Source: Phycisphaerales bacterium
Lineage (GTDB): Bacteria > Planctomycetota > Phycisphaerae > Tepidisphaerales > Tepidisphaeraceae
Direction: 5' to 3'
Assembly (NCBI GenBank): GCA_028291615.1
Contig: JAQGHM010000043.1
Coordinates: forward strand, 1 to 35,325
Length of the DNA stretch: 35,325 nucleotides
Shown: positions 1 to 7,384 of the stretch, in pieces
Layout of the letters: each line of letters opens with the position of its first letter
Numbering within the stretch: position 1 is the first letter of the stretch
Position numbers and translations under genes: made by a program
The notes under the pieces: generated by a model
Seen by the model: only the letters and a program-made list of their open reading frames with translations
The model's database searches: none
Told to the model about the DNA's origin: nothing

Positions 1-2
1 GG

Positions 3-886
3 TATAACGACCAGGACGTCGCGGGCCTTCACCATCACGCGGGTGCCGGGGCCAAGCCGCGCCTCAACGAGGACCAGCACGAACGCCTGCGGGCGCGGCT
101 GGACGCGGGGCCGGTCGCTGCCGCGGACGGCACGTGTGCGTGGAGCGGGGCGGCGATCGTGCAACTGCTCGACAAAGAGTTCGGGGTCGTGCTCAAACGC
201 GACGCAGTCTACAAAATGCTGCACCGGATGAACTACAGTTGGCTTTGCCCGCGACCCCGGCACCCCAAGTCCGACGCGACCGCGCAGGCGGCTTTTAAAA
301 AAGCGTCGCCGTCGAGGTGAAACGCGTCGAGGCGGCCCACCCCGCCAAGCGGGTGCGGGTCTGGCACCAGGACGAGGCCCGCTTCGGGCAACAGTGCACG
401 CTCACCCGCACCTGGGCCGCGACCGGCTCGCGTCCGACGGCCGTGCGTCAGACGCAGTACAAGTACCTGTGGGTGCTGACGGCCGCGTGCGGGGAAACGG
501 GAGGGGCGGTGGGACTGATGAGCCCCCACCTCAACGCCGGCGTGGTGAACGTCTTCCTGGAGCAGTTCGCGCGGGAGTTGCCGCCCGACGAGCACGCGGT
601 GCTGATTTGGGATGGGGCGGAGTTCCACAAGGCCAAGACGTTGGCGGTCCCGCCTAACGTGACGATCCTCTACCTGCCGCCGTACGCCCCGGAATTGAAC
701 CCGGTCGAGAACCTGTGGCACTACCTGCGAAGCCACCTTTGGTCGAACCGGCTGTACAGCGACTACGACGCGTTGATGGACGCGGCTACAACGGCCTGGC
801 GCGCGGTGTGCCTCACGGCCAGCCTCATCCAAAGCATCTGCGCCTGCAGTTATCTACCGGCGGCCGAGCGCCAGGAATTGGCATGA
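3..886 (+). CDS. IS630-family transposase, 5'-partial, two frames joined by a -1 shift
   Basis: Cut-and-paste transposase of the IS630/Tc1-mariner group, beginning before the window. The first frame (3-320) carries the end of the N-terminal helix-turn-helix region and the family's PRPRHPKSD...AFKK segment, then stops at TGA 318-320. The second frame runs from about 302 to 886 and holds the DDE_3 catalytic domain: Asp in WHQDEARFG, Asp in LIWDGAEFHK, and Glu in PELNPVENLWHYLR. Frame one reads TTT AAA AAA GCG at 294-305; slipping back one base on the A6 run (297-302) joins AAFKK to SVAVEVKRV and restores the family's normal spacing to QDEARFG. This could be programmed frameshifting, which is known in IS elements, or a one-base lesion. 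A GTG at 317 could start the second part separately. The left end lies outside the window, so terminal inverted repeats could not be paired. Confidence 0.85.
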
Positions 887-897
887 TCCGTATTACA

Positions 898-1929
898 TCA
901 TAAGTATCGCACAGCCATGATCGCGTGCAGGGGGAGCAGGACAATCATCACCCAGGATGCGGGCACGTGGATCAGCAACCAGCCGTGGAGCAGGTGCTGC
1001 AGGCGCTTTTGCGTGGTGAACTGGCGGCGTTCTTCGGTGTACCCTTCAAGGGCGTCTAACACCGGCCAGAGCGTGTCGGTCATCTGGCGGCGGAGGTCGG
1101 CGAATTCCTGGGCGGTGGGGGCGGGGACGGCGTTGGGAAAGATCGCCTGCCGCGCGGTTGCCATCCATGTGGCGACGACGGCCGCTCGTTTGCTTTGACC
1201 GACCGGCCCCAGTCCCTGGGCGAGGAAGGGGCGGACGCGTCCGTCGTAGAAAGTTTTCAGGTCGCTGGGGCCTTGGCGGGTGGGGCCGGCGCGCTGGGGG
1301 ACGGTGGTTTGGAATTCGTCCTCGCCCAGGTCCGGCACCGCGACGGCGACGGCGGCGTTGACCTCGATCAACTCGTCGGCGGCGGCGAGATTCTTGCGCG
1401 AGACGTGATCGATCTGCTCGTAAATCGTCTCAAGTGGCACGTCGGACAGCAGCAACCGCGGGACGATCTGCTGCACCAGCAGCACGAGTAAGCCGCTGAA
1501 GTAACAGATCGTAAACGCCCACATCAGCACGCGCGTCAGCGGGCCGCCCCAGTGAAAGCCGGCGTGATAGAGGATCACCGGATAGCTGACGATGCTGAGG
1601 TAAACGTGCCCCTGCAGCCAGCTATAAGTCTTACCCCAGCGAGCGGAGCGACGCCATTTGCGCACGGTCAGCGCCCAGGCGAACAGGATGATCGCGGTGC
1701 CGATGCCGCCAAAGGTGAGGCCTGGCCAGCTTCCGCCCGACGGCCCGTTGGTGGCACGGGCGGCGTAGATGAAATAGGCGACGCTGCAAATGAGCAGCGT
1801 CAGCAGGCTGAGGATGATCCACCCGCGGCTGTCTTTGAGGCTTTGTCGATCGATGATCACGGCGTTGGCCCTGTCTGAAGTGTGCCGATTAATTCTTGGT
1901 GCGCGACTGTCCGGTGATGCAGGATACAA
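898..1929 (-). CDS. Membrane protein with paired histidines, probable b-type cytochrome-like
   Basis: Integral membrane protein of 343 aa from a TTG start; a GTG at 1858-1860 giving 320 aa is equally possible, and neither has a clear ribosome site. Hydrophobic segments lie near residues 36-55, 67-88, 104-122, 130-152 and 315-338. Histidines cluster in the third segment (QGHVYLSIVSYPVILYHAGFHWGG) and the last (LHGWLLIHVPASWV...LHAIMAVRY), an arrangement suited to binding two hemes b as in cytochrome b561 or ferric-reductase-type proteins. A soluble loop of about 140 residues separates them. The heme role is inferred from histidine placement, not from a family match I can verify. Translation ends right beside the transposase 3' end, so the C-terminus or a downstream partner gene may have been displaced by the insertion. 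It lies 36 bp downstream of the site-2 protease gene on the same strand. Confidence 0.75.
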   Translation of the reverse strand: MYPASPDSRAPRINRHTSDRANAVIIDRQSLKDSRGWIILSLLTLLICSVAYFIYAARATNGPSGGSWPGLTFGGIGTAIILFAWALTVRKWRRSARWGKTYSWLQGHVYLSIVSYPVILYHAGFHWGGPLTRVLMWAFTICYFSGLLVLLVQQIVPRLLLSDVPLETIYEQIDHVSRKNLAAADELIEVNAAVAVAVPDLGEDEFQTTVPQRAGPTRQGPSDLKTFYDGRVRPFLAQGLGPVGQSKRAAVVATWMATARQAIFPNAVPAPTAQEFADLRRQMTDTLWPVLDALEGYTEERRQFTTQKRLQHLLHGWLLIHVPASWVMIVLLPLHAIMAVRYL

Positions 1930-1965
1930 AACGCGGGGCGGTTCGTCACTTTCTCGTGATGATCG

Positions 1966-2673
1966 TCAACGATGAGCGAATACTGCACGGTAACCGGCCC
2001 CCGCGTGCTTCCAGAGATCCGGACCCATGATCCACTCCATGAGATCTCCAATTCGGTTCAGAAACCCGGGGGCCTGCCACAACAACATGAAGTACGCGAA
2101 GAACAGGATCGAACTTACCGGTGGCGTCGAAAGTTTGACCCGAATGTCGGCGGGCAAATACGGAGCGATGATCCCGAATCCGTCCAGCGGCGGAACCGGG
2201 ATGAGGTTCAGGATGACCGACAGCAACTGAAGCACGCACATCGCTCCGACGAACTTCTGGGCCGTCGTCCAATCGGCCGCAGGTTTGGAAATATCGAGCC
2301 ACCCGAAGCCCGGCGAGAGCAGGTAGGCGAGAATACTGAAGAGGATCAGATTCATGAACGGCCCCGCCGCCGACACGGCGCTGTCCCAGAACCGGCTGCG
2401 CAACAGATCACGGCGGACGTAAGTCGCCCCACCGGGGAGCGGGATTCCGCCCATGAGGAGAAAGACGATGGGAAGCACGATGCTCATCATCGGATCGACG
2501 TATTGCAGTGGGTTGAGCGTCAGGCCGCCGCGCTCGCGGATCGTGTAATCCCCGCCCCAGGAGGCGACCAGGCCGTGGGCGAACTCGTGGAGGGTCACGG
2601 ACATGACCCAGCCGATGAGCACCGCCCACAATGCCGGCTCGTTGAAATCGGTCACACCCAGGATGGAGGTCAT
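1966..2673 (-). CDS. Site-2 protease family (M50) membrane metalloprotease
   Basis: Intramembrane zinc metalloprotease of the M50/rhomboid-independent S2P type, 235 aa. HEFAH at residues 29-33 supplies two zinc-binding histidines and the catalytic glutamate in the first long hydrophobic segment. AGP (103-105) and NLIPVPPLDG (156-165) are the other family landmarks, Asp164 being the third zinc ligand. Four to five membrane segments are visible and there is no PDZ domain, so it belongs to the short minimal S2P group rather than RseP. The ATG at 2671-2673 was chosen because the upstream extension is arginine- and proline-rich and unlike any S2P. The substrate is unknown; related proteins cleave membrane-bound regulators. 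Likely cotranscribed with the membrane protein that follows it. Confidence 0.9.
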   Translation of the reverse strand: MTSILGVTDFNEPALWAVLIGWVMSVTLHEFAHGLVASWGGDYTIRERGGLTLNPLQYVDPMMSIVLPIVFLLMGGIPLPGGATYVRRDLLRSRFWDSAVSAAGPFMNLILFSILAYLLSPGFGWLDISKPAADWTTAQKFVGAMCVLQLLSVILNLIPVPPLDGFGIIAPYLPADIRVKLSTPPVSSILFFAYFMLLWQAPGFLNRIGDLMEWIMGPDLWKHAGAGYRAVFAHR

Positions 2674-2823
2674 AGGTGGCGGCAAGGGTATGGGGGGTGG
2701 GCGCAAATTACAAACACCCGCGCGCCGCGGGCAACGTCGCCTCGACCGTGGGCGTAAAAGAGGGTAGAACTCCGTCGCTGGGACCGGTTCGCAAACCCCC
2801 TTTTCCACGAGGATCACATCAAG

Positions 2824-4104
2824 ATGAAGATCGGCAAACGACTGGCGGCGATGGTTTTCGCGGGGACGGTGACGCTGGCCTCGACGGTGAGTTTCGCCGA
2901 CGTCCCGAAGGACGCGGCAGGAAAGGACTGGCCGCAGTTTCACGGGCCGGCGCGAGACAACATCTCGAAGGAGACGGGGCTGCTTAAGGAGTGGCCGAAG
3001 GACGGGCCGCCGCTGGCTTGGAAGGTGAAGGGCGTGGGGGACGGCCATTCATCGGTCGCGGTCGCGAATGGGAAGATTTACACGGCCGGTAAGGAGGGCG
3101 ATTCGGTCATGCTGTTCGCGCTGAATGAGGCGGATGGCAAGCAGGCGTGGAAGGCGGAAGTGGGTGGTCGCGGAAGGAGCAATGAAGGGCAAGGAGGCAC
3201 CGGTCCGCGGGCGACGCCGACCGCGGACGGAGACATGGTTTACATGATCGGCCCGGCGGGCGACGTGGTGGGGCTAAGCGCGGCGGACGGCAAACAGGTC
3301 TGGCACGTTAACATGGTGAGTGATTTCGGCGGATCAGCGCCACACTGGGACTACAGCGAATCCCCGACGATTGACGGTGACAACCTGATCTGCACACCGG
3401 GCGGCTCGCGCGGCACGGTGGTCGCGCTCAACAAGAAGACCGGCAAGGAGGTCTGGCGGAGCAAGGACTTCAAGGACGCGGCGGCCTACGCGCCGACACT
3501 GGTGGCGGACATCGGGGGGGTGCACCAGATCATCTCGTTCACCGAGGCGCACCTCGCAGGGATTTCGGCGAAGGACGGTTCGGTCCTCTGGGTTGCCGAC
3601 CGCAAGGGTGCGACCGCGGTCATCCCGACGCCCGTCATCAAGGATGACTACATCTTCGTGACGTCGAGTTACAAGATCGGCTGCGACCTGTTCAAGATCA
3701 ATTCGGCGGGCGGCAAGTTCACGCCTGAAAAGATCTACAGCAATACAGACATGATGGATCATCATGGCGGTGTGATCCAACTCGATGGCAATATCTACGG
3801 CCACTCGGATACGAAGGGTTGGATCTGCATGGACATGCTGACCGGAAAACTCAAGTGGAGCGATAAGGGCATCGGCAAAGGCAGCATTGCCTACGCCGAC
3901 GGACACTTTTACCTCCGATCCGAAGGCAAGCCCGGCACGATCGCTTTGATCGAAGCCACCCCCGACGGCTATAAGGAGCACGGCCGGTTCAACCAACCCG
4001 ATCGGAGCAACAAGCAGGCGTGGCCGCACCCCGTGATCGCAAATGGCAAGCTGTACATTCGCGATATGGAAACGCTGCTCTGTTACGACATCAAGGCGAA
4101 GTAG
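2824..4104 (+). CDS. Secreted PQQ-like beta-propeller repeat protein
   Basis: 426-aa exported protein. Residues 1 to about 25 form a Sec signal peptide ending at SFA-DVP. The mature part begins with WPQFHGPARDNISKETGLLKEWPKDGPPLAWKVKGVG in outline, the opening typical of planctomycete PQQ-like (PQQ_2) beta-propellers. Repeated blades follow with the G-x-V/I-x-A-L/D-x-x-(D/T)-G-K-x-x-W pattern, e.g. LSAADGKQVWHV, LNKKTGKEVWRS and MDMLTGKLKWSD. No quinoprotein dehydrogenase active-site motifs are obvious, so enzymatic activity is doubtful; many such proteins are scaffolds or of unknown role. The ATG is preceded by GAGG about 11 nt upstream. A strong hairpin follows the gene, so it is probably monocistronic. 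Confidence 0.88.
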   Translation: MKIGKRLAAMVFAGTVTLASTVSFADVPKDAAGKDWPQFHGPARDNISKETGLLKEWPKDGPPLAWKVKGVGDGHSSVAVANGKIYTAGKEGDSVMLFALNEADGKQAWKAEVGGRGRSNEGQGGTGPRATPTADGDMVYMIGPAGDVVGLSAADGKQVWHVNMVSDFGGSAPHWDYSESPTIDGDNLICTPGGSRGTVVALNKKTGKEVWRSKDFKDAAAYAPTLVADIGGVHQIISFTEAHLAGISAKDGSVLWVADRKGATAVIPTPVIKDDYIFVTSSYKIGCDLFKINSAGGKFTPEKIYSNTDMMDHHGGVIQLDGNIYGHSDTKGWICMDMLTGKLKWSDKGIGKGSIAYADGHFYLRSEGKPGTIALIEATPDGYKEHGRFNQPDRSNKQAWPHPVIANGKLYIRDMETLLCYDIKAK

Positions 4105-4134
4105 CTGCCGCGCTCGCATATTCCTGATCGATAC

Positions 4135-4165
4135 AACGCCCGCGGCCATTTCGGCCGCGGGCGTT
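4135..4165 (+). terminator. 13-bp perfect inverted repeat, probable transcription terminator
   Basis: The arms AACGCCCGCGGCC (4135-4147) and GGCCGCGGGCGTT (4153-4165) pair perfectly around the loop ATTTC, 30 bp after the beta-propeller gene. There is only a weak T-tract downstream (GCGCTTG), so it may be a Rho-independent terminator with a poor tail or an mRNA-stabilising hairpin. Confidence 0.75.
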
Positions 4166-4279
4166 GCGCTTGAAAGCTGGAAAACCTCATTGGCCAAATG
4201 AGCAGCGGGCGGTATTATCCCCTCAAGTTTCCAGAGACCCAAACACCTCTCTCCTTCATCCATGGAGGGTTAACCACCC

Positions 4280-6850
4280 ATGCTCACGACCAAGTTCCGG
4301 CGCCGGCTCGGAGCCGCAGCCGCCACCGTCACCCTTCTCGCCGCGTCCACCTCGACCTTCGCCAGTGAAGCCGACCTGCGCCTGCCCGACCTCTCCAGCG
4401 TTAAATTCATGGGCGTCCCCGGACGCACCCTCCTGATGTGGGGGCTGCTGGTTTGCGTGGCCGGACTCGCGTTCGGCCTCTTTTTTTACCAGAAGCTTCG
4501 TAAACTCCCGGTTCATAATTCGATGCTCGAGGTCTCCGAGCTGATCTACGAAACCTGTAAGACCTATCTGAAGACCCAGGGGAAATTCATCCTGCTGCTC
4601 TGGGTTTTCATCGCCGCGATCATGGTGGCGTATTTCGGATTCCTGACGACCGGCAGCCACACCGCCGGGCCCGCCGGTACGGCGACGCCCGCCGGAACCG
4701 TCGCCGAGGCGACGCAACTCTCCACGACCGCCAAGGTCGCGATCATCCTCTTCTTCAGCCTCGTCGGCATCGCTGGCTCTTACTCCGTCGCGTGGTTCGG
4801 CATCCGCATCAACACATTCGCCAACTCGCGCACGGCCATGGGCTCGCTCGCGGGTAAGGCGTTCCCCTGCTATGCGATCCCGCTTCAGGCTGGCATGAGC
4901 ATCGGCATGGTGCTGATCAGCGTCGAGCTGATCCTGATGCTGGTCATCCTGCTCTTCGTCCCCGCCAGCGTCGCAGGGTCGTGTTTTATCGGCTTTGCGA
5001 TCGGCGAGTCGCTCGGGGCGGCCGCCCTGCGCGTGGCTGGCGGCATCTTCACCAAGATCGCCGAAATCGGCGCTGACCTGATGAAGATCGTCTTTAACGT
5101 CAAGGAAGACGACGCGCGTAATCCTGGCGTAATCGCCGACTGCACCGGTGACAACGCCGGCGACAGCGTCGGCCCCACCGCCGACGGCTTCGAAACCTAC
5201 GGCGTTACCGGTGTCGCGCTGATCTCCTTCATCCTGCTCGCCGTCCCCAACCCGATCGACCAAGTCAAGCTGCTCGTCTGGATCTTCGTCATGCGACTGG
5301 TGATGGTGATCGCCAGCGGCCTGGCGTACATCATCAACGACGTGATCGCCAAGGCTCGGTATTCGCAGCTTCGCACGATGAACTTCGAGACCCCGCTCAA
5401 AACCCTGGTTTGGCTGGCGTCGATCATCTCGATCGTCTGCACGTACATCGCATCGTATGCCCTGATCCAGGACCTTGAGGGCGGCCTGTGGTGGAAACTC
5501 GCCAGCGTCATCACCTGCGGCACCCTCGCCGGTGCGATCATCCCCGAGGTCACCACCTTCTTCACCTCCGTCCACTCCACGCACGTCAAAGAAGTCGTCA
5601 CCTCAAGTCGCGAGGGCGGGGCGTCGCTTAACATCTTGTCCGGTCTCACCGCCGGTAACTTCAGCGCCTTCTGGATCGGCGGCGTGGTGATCGTCGGCCT
5701 GATGGCCGCCGCCTACGGCATCAGCACGGGTTTCCCCGCGTCGTTCATGCTCGCCCCTGCCGTCTTCGCATTTGGCCTGGTCGCCTTCGGTTTTCTGGGC
5801 ATGGGCCCGGTTACGATCGCCGTCGATTCGTACGGCCCGGTCACCGACAATGCCCAGAGCGTCTACGAGCTTTCGCTGATCGAAAGTCAGCCCAACATCC
5901 GCCAGGACCTCAAGACGAATTTCAATATCGACCCCGATTTCGAACACGCCAAGATGCTGCTGGAAGAGAACGACGGCGCTGGCAACACGTTCAAGGCGAC
6001 CGCCAAGCCGGTGCTGATCGGCACTGCCGTCGTCGGCGCGACGACGATGATCTTCTCGATCATCATCGTACTGGCGCAGTCGGGCATGGCCGAAGGGGCG
6101 GCCGTCACGCAGGCGGCGCTGGATCAGGTCGCCGGCAAGCTGTCGATCCTGAACGCCCCGTTCTTCCTCGGCCTGATTGCCGGCGGCGCGGTGGTCTACT
6201 GGTTCGTCGGCGCTAGCACGCAGGCCGTCATCACCGGCGCCTACCGCGCCGTCGCTTTCATCAAGCGCAACATGCGCCTCGACGAAGGCTCGACCAAGGC
6301 CACCACCGAAGACAGCAAGCGCGTCGTCGAGATCTGCACGAAATACGCCCAAGCCGGCATGTTCAACATCTTCCTGACGATCTTCTTTCTCACCCTCGCC
6401 GCCGCCTTCGTCGCTCCGCCGTTCTTCATCGGTTACCTCATCGGCCTGGCGATCACCGGCCTGTTTCAGGCGATCTTCATGGCCAACGCCGGCGGCGCGT
6501 GGGACAACGCCAAGAAGATCGTCGAGACCGTCCTCCGCGAAAAGGGCACCGAGCTGCACCAGGCGACCGTCGTCGGCGACACCGTCGGCGACCCGTTCAA
6601 GGACACGTCATCCGTCGCGCTCAACCCGATCATCAAGTTTGCCACCCTCTTCGGCCTGCTCGCCGTCGAACTGGCGCTCCAAATGCAAAAGACCCCCAAC
6701 CAGATCCGCCTCCGGATCATCCTGGCCGCGATCTTTTTCCTGATCGGCATCGTCTTCGTCCTGCGATCGTTCTACGGCATGCGCGTCCCCGCCGAAGAGG
6801 CCGCCAAGACCGAACCCCAACGCAAGCGCGAACCCGTCGGCGCCGCCTGA
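4280..6850 (+). CDS. hppA: Membrane-bound proton(sodium)-translocating pyrophosphatase, K+-independent type
   Basis: Hydrolyses cytosolic pyrophosphate and pumps H+ and/or Na+ across the membrane. At 856 aa it is longer than the common 660-780 aa. It starts with a signal-like segment (residues 1-29) and has about 16 membrane helices. The pyrophosphate-binding region reads EDDARNPGVIADCTGDN (276 onwards), in place of the EDDPRNPATIADNVGDN of classical enzymes, and continues GDSVGPTADGFETYG. A second site is VDSYGPVTDNAQ. The GNTFKAT motif has Lys572 at the position that is Ala in K+-dependent enzymes, which predicts K+ independence. The substitutions (C in ADCTGDN, TADGFETYG) place it in a divergent subfamily, so ion specificity cannot be assigned from sequence. 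A GGAGGG ribosome site sits 10 nt before the ATG. The RidA-like gene follows 56 bp downstream and may be cotranscribed. Confidence 0.95.
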   Translation: MLTTKFRRRLGAAAATVTLLAASTSTFASEADLRLPDLSSVKFMGVPGRTLLMWGLLVCVAGLAFGLFFYQKLRKLPVHNSMLEVSELIYETCKTYLKTQGKFILLLWVFIAAIMVAYFGFLTTGSHTAGPAGTATPAGTVAEATQLSTTAKVAIILFFSLVGIAGSYSVAWFGIRINTFANSRTAMGSLAGKAFPCYAIPLQAGMSIGMVLISVELILMLVILLFVPASVAGSCFIGFAIGESLGAAALRVAGGIFTKIAEIGADLMKIVFNVKEDDARNPGVIADCTGDNAGDSVGPTADGFETYGVTGVALISFILLAVPNPIDQVKLLVWIFVMRLVMVIASGLAYIINDVIAKARYSQLRTMNFETPLKTLVWLASIISIVCTYIASYALIQDLEGGLWWKLASVITCGTLAGAIIPEVTTFFTSVHSTHVKEVVTSSREGGASLNILSGLTAGNFSAFWIGGVVIVGLMAAAYGISTGFPASFMLAPAVFAFGLVAFGFLGMGPVTIAVDSYGPVTDNAQSVYELSLIESQPNIRQDLKTNFNIDPDFEHAKMLLEENDGAGNTFKATAKPVLIGTAVVGATTMIFSIIIVLAQSGMAEGAAVTQAALDQVAGKLSILNAPFFLGLIAGGAVVYWFVGASTQAVITGAYRAVAFIKRNMRLDEGSTKATTEDSKRVVEICTKYAQAGMFNIFLTIFFLTLAAAFVAPPFFIGYLIGLAITGLFQAIFMANAGGAWDNAKKIVETVLREKGTELHQATVVGDTVGDPFKDTSSVALNPIIKFATLFGLLAVELALQMQKTPNQIRLRIILAAIFFLIGIVFVLRSFYGMRVPAEEAAKTEPQRKREPVGAA

Positions 6851-6868
6851 GTAATTGTCCGCCGTCTG

Positions 6869-6896
6869 ATTCATCCTTCTGCATTCATCCTTCTGT
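6869..6896 (+). repeat. Two tandem copies of a 14-nt unit
   Basis: ATTCATCCTTCTGC (6869-6882) is followed directly by ATTCATCCTTCTGT (6883-6896) in the gap between hppA and the RidA-like gene. It ends just before the GGAG that precedes the RidA start codon. Confidence 0.8.
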
Positions 6897-6906
6897 CTGG
6901 AGTTTC

Positions 6907-7323
6907 ATGCCCAACGACATCAAGATCACCACCGCCGACCGCGCCGGCCGCAAGACCGCTAGCTCCGGCTCCAAGTGGGAGCCCCTGATGGGCTACAGCC
7001 GCGCCGTCCGCGCCGCCAACTGGATCGCCGTCACCGGCAGCGTCGGCATCAACGCCGACGGCACCTACTCCAAGTCGTTGGGCGACCAGACGCGCCGTTC
7101 GCTGGACATCATCCGCGCCGCCGTCGAAGCCCTGGGCGGCCAGATCGAAAACGTCATTCGCACGCGGATGTACGTGACCGACGTGAGCAAGTGGGAAGAG
7201 GTCGCCAAGGTGCACGGCGAAGTATTCGGCGAGATCCGCCCCGCGACCACGATCGTCGAAGTCGCGCGCCTGATCGACGCGGATGCGCAGATCGAGATCG
7301 AAGCCGATGCGGTGGTGGGATGA
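6907..7323 (+). CDS. RidA/YjgF/YER057c-UK114 family protein
   Basis: 138-aa cytoplasmic protein of the Rid superfamily; members form trimers, and the RidA branch deaminates reactive enamine/imine intermediates. Visible landmarks are the early SRAVRAANWIAVTGSVG strand, the central QTRRSLDIIRAAVEALGG helix, the VIRTRMYVTDVSKWEEVAKVHGEVFG segment with its conserved Arg at about residue 87, and the final RPATTIVEVARLIDADAQIEIEADAVV. The last segment (P-A-x-T-x-V-x-V-x-x-L-x-x-x-x-x-x-I-E-I-E) is the family signature. It resembles the Rid group often annotated as uncharacterised more than classical RidA, so the enamine deaminase role is an inference. A GGAG lies 6 nt before the ATG. Confidence 0.92.
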   Translation: MPNDIKITTADRAGRKTASSGSKWEPLMGYSRAVRAANWIAVTGSVGINADGTYSKSLGDQTRRSLDIIRAAVEALGGQIENVIRTRMYVTDVSKWEEVAKVHGEVFGEIRPATTIVEVARLIDADAQIEIEADAVVG

Positions 7324-7333
7324 ACGAAGAAAA

Positions 7334-7355
7334 CCCAGGGAACGAGTTCCCTGGG
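7334..7355. terminator. Hairpin between convergent genes, probable bidirectional terminator
   Basis: CCCAGGGAA (7334-7342) and TTCCCTGGG (7347-7355) form a perfect 9-bp stem with a CGAG loop, 10 bp after the RidA-like stop codon and 29 bp from the TonB receptor stop codon. On the minus strand the stem is followed by GTTTTCTTCG, and on the plus strand by CGTTCTGCGTTCTTCTTC, so it could serve both genes. Confidence 0.75.
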
Positions 7356-7384
7356 CGTTCTGCGTTCTTCTTCGACGGGGTTAT

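Noticed and set aside
4256-5584. 442-aa open frame opposite the pyrophosphatase gene
   Set aside because: Asp/Gly/Gln-rich mirror of the pyrophosphatase codons; no start signals.
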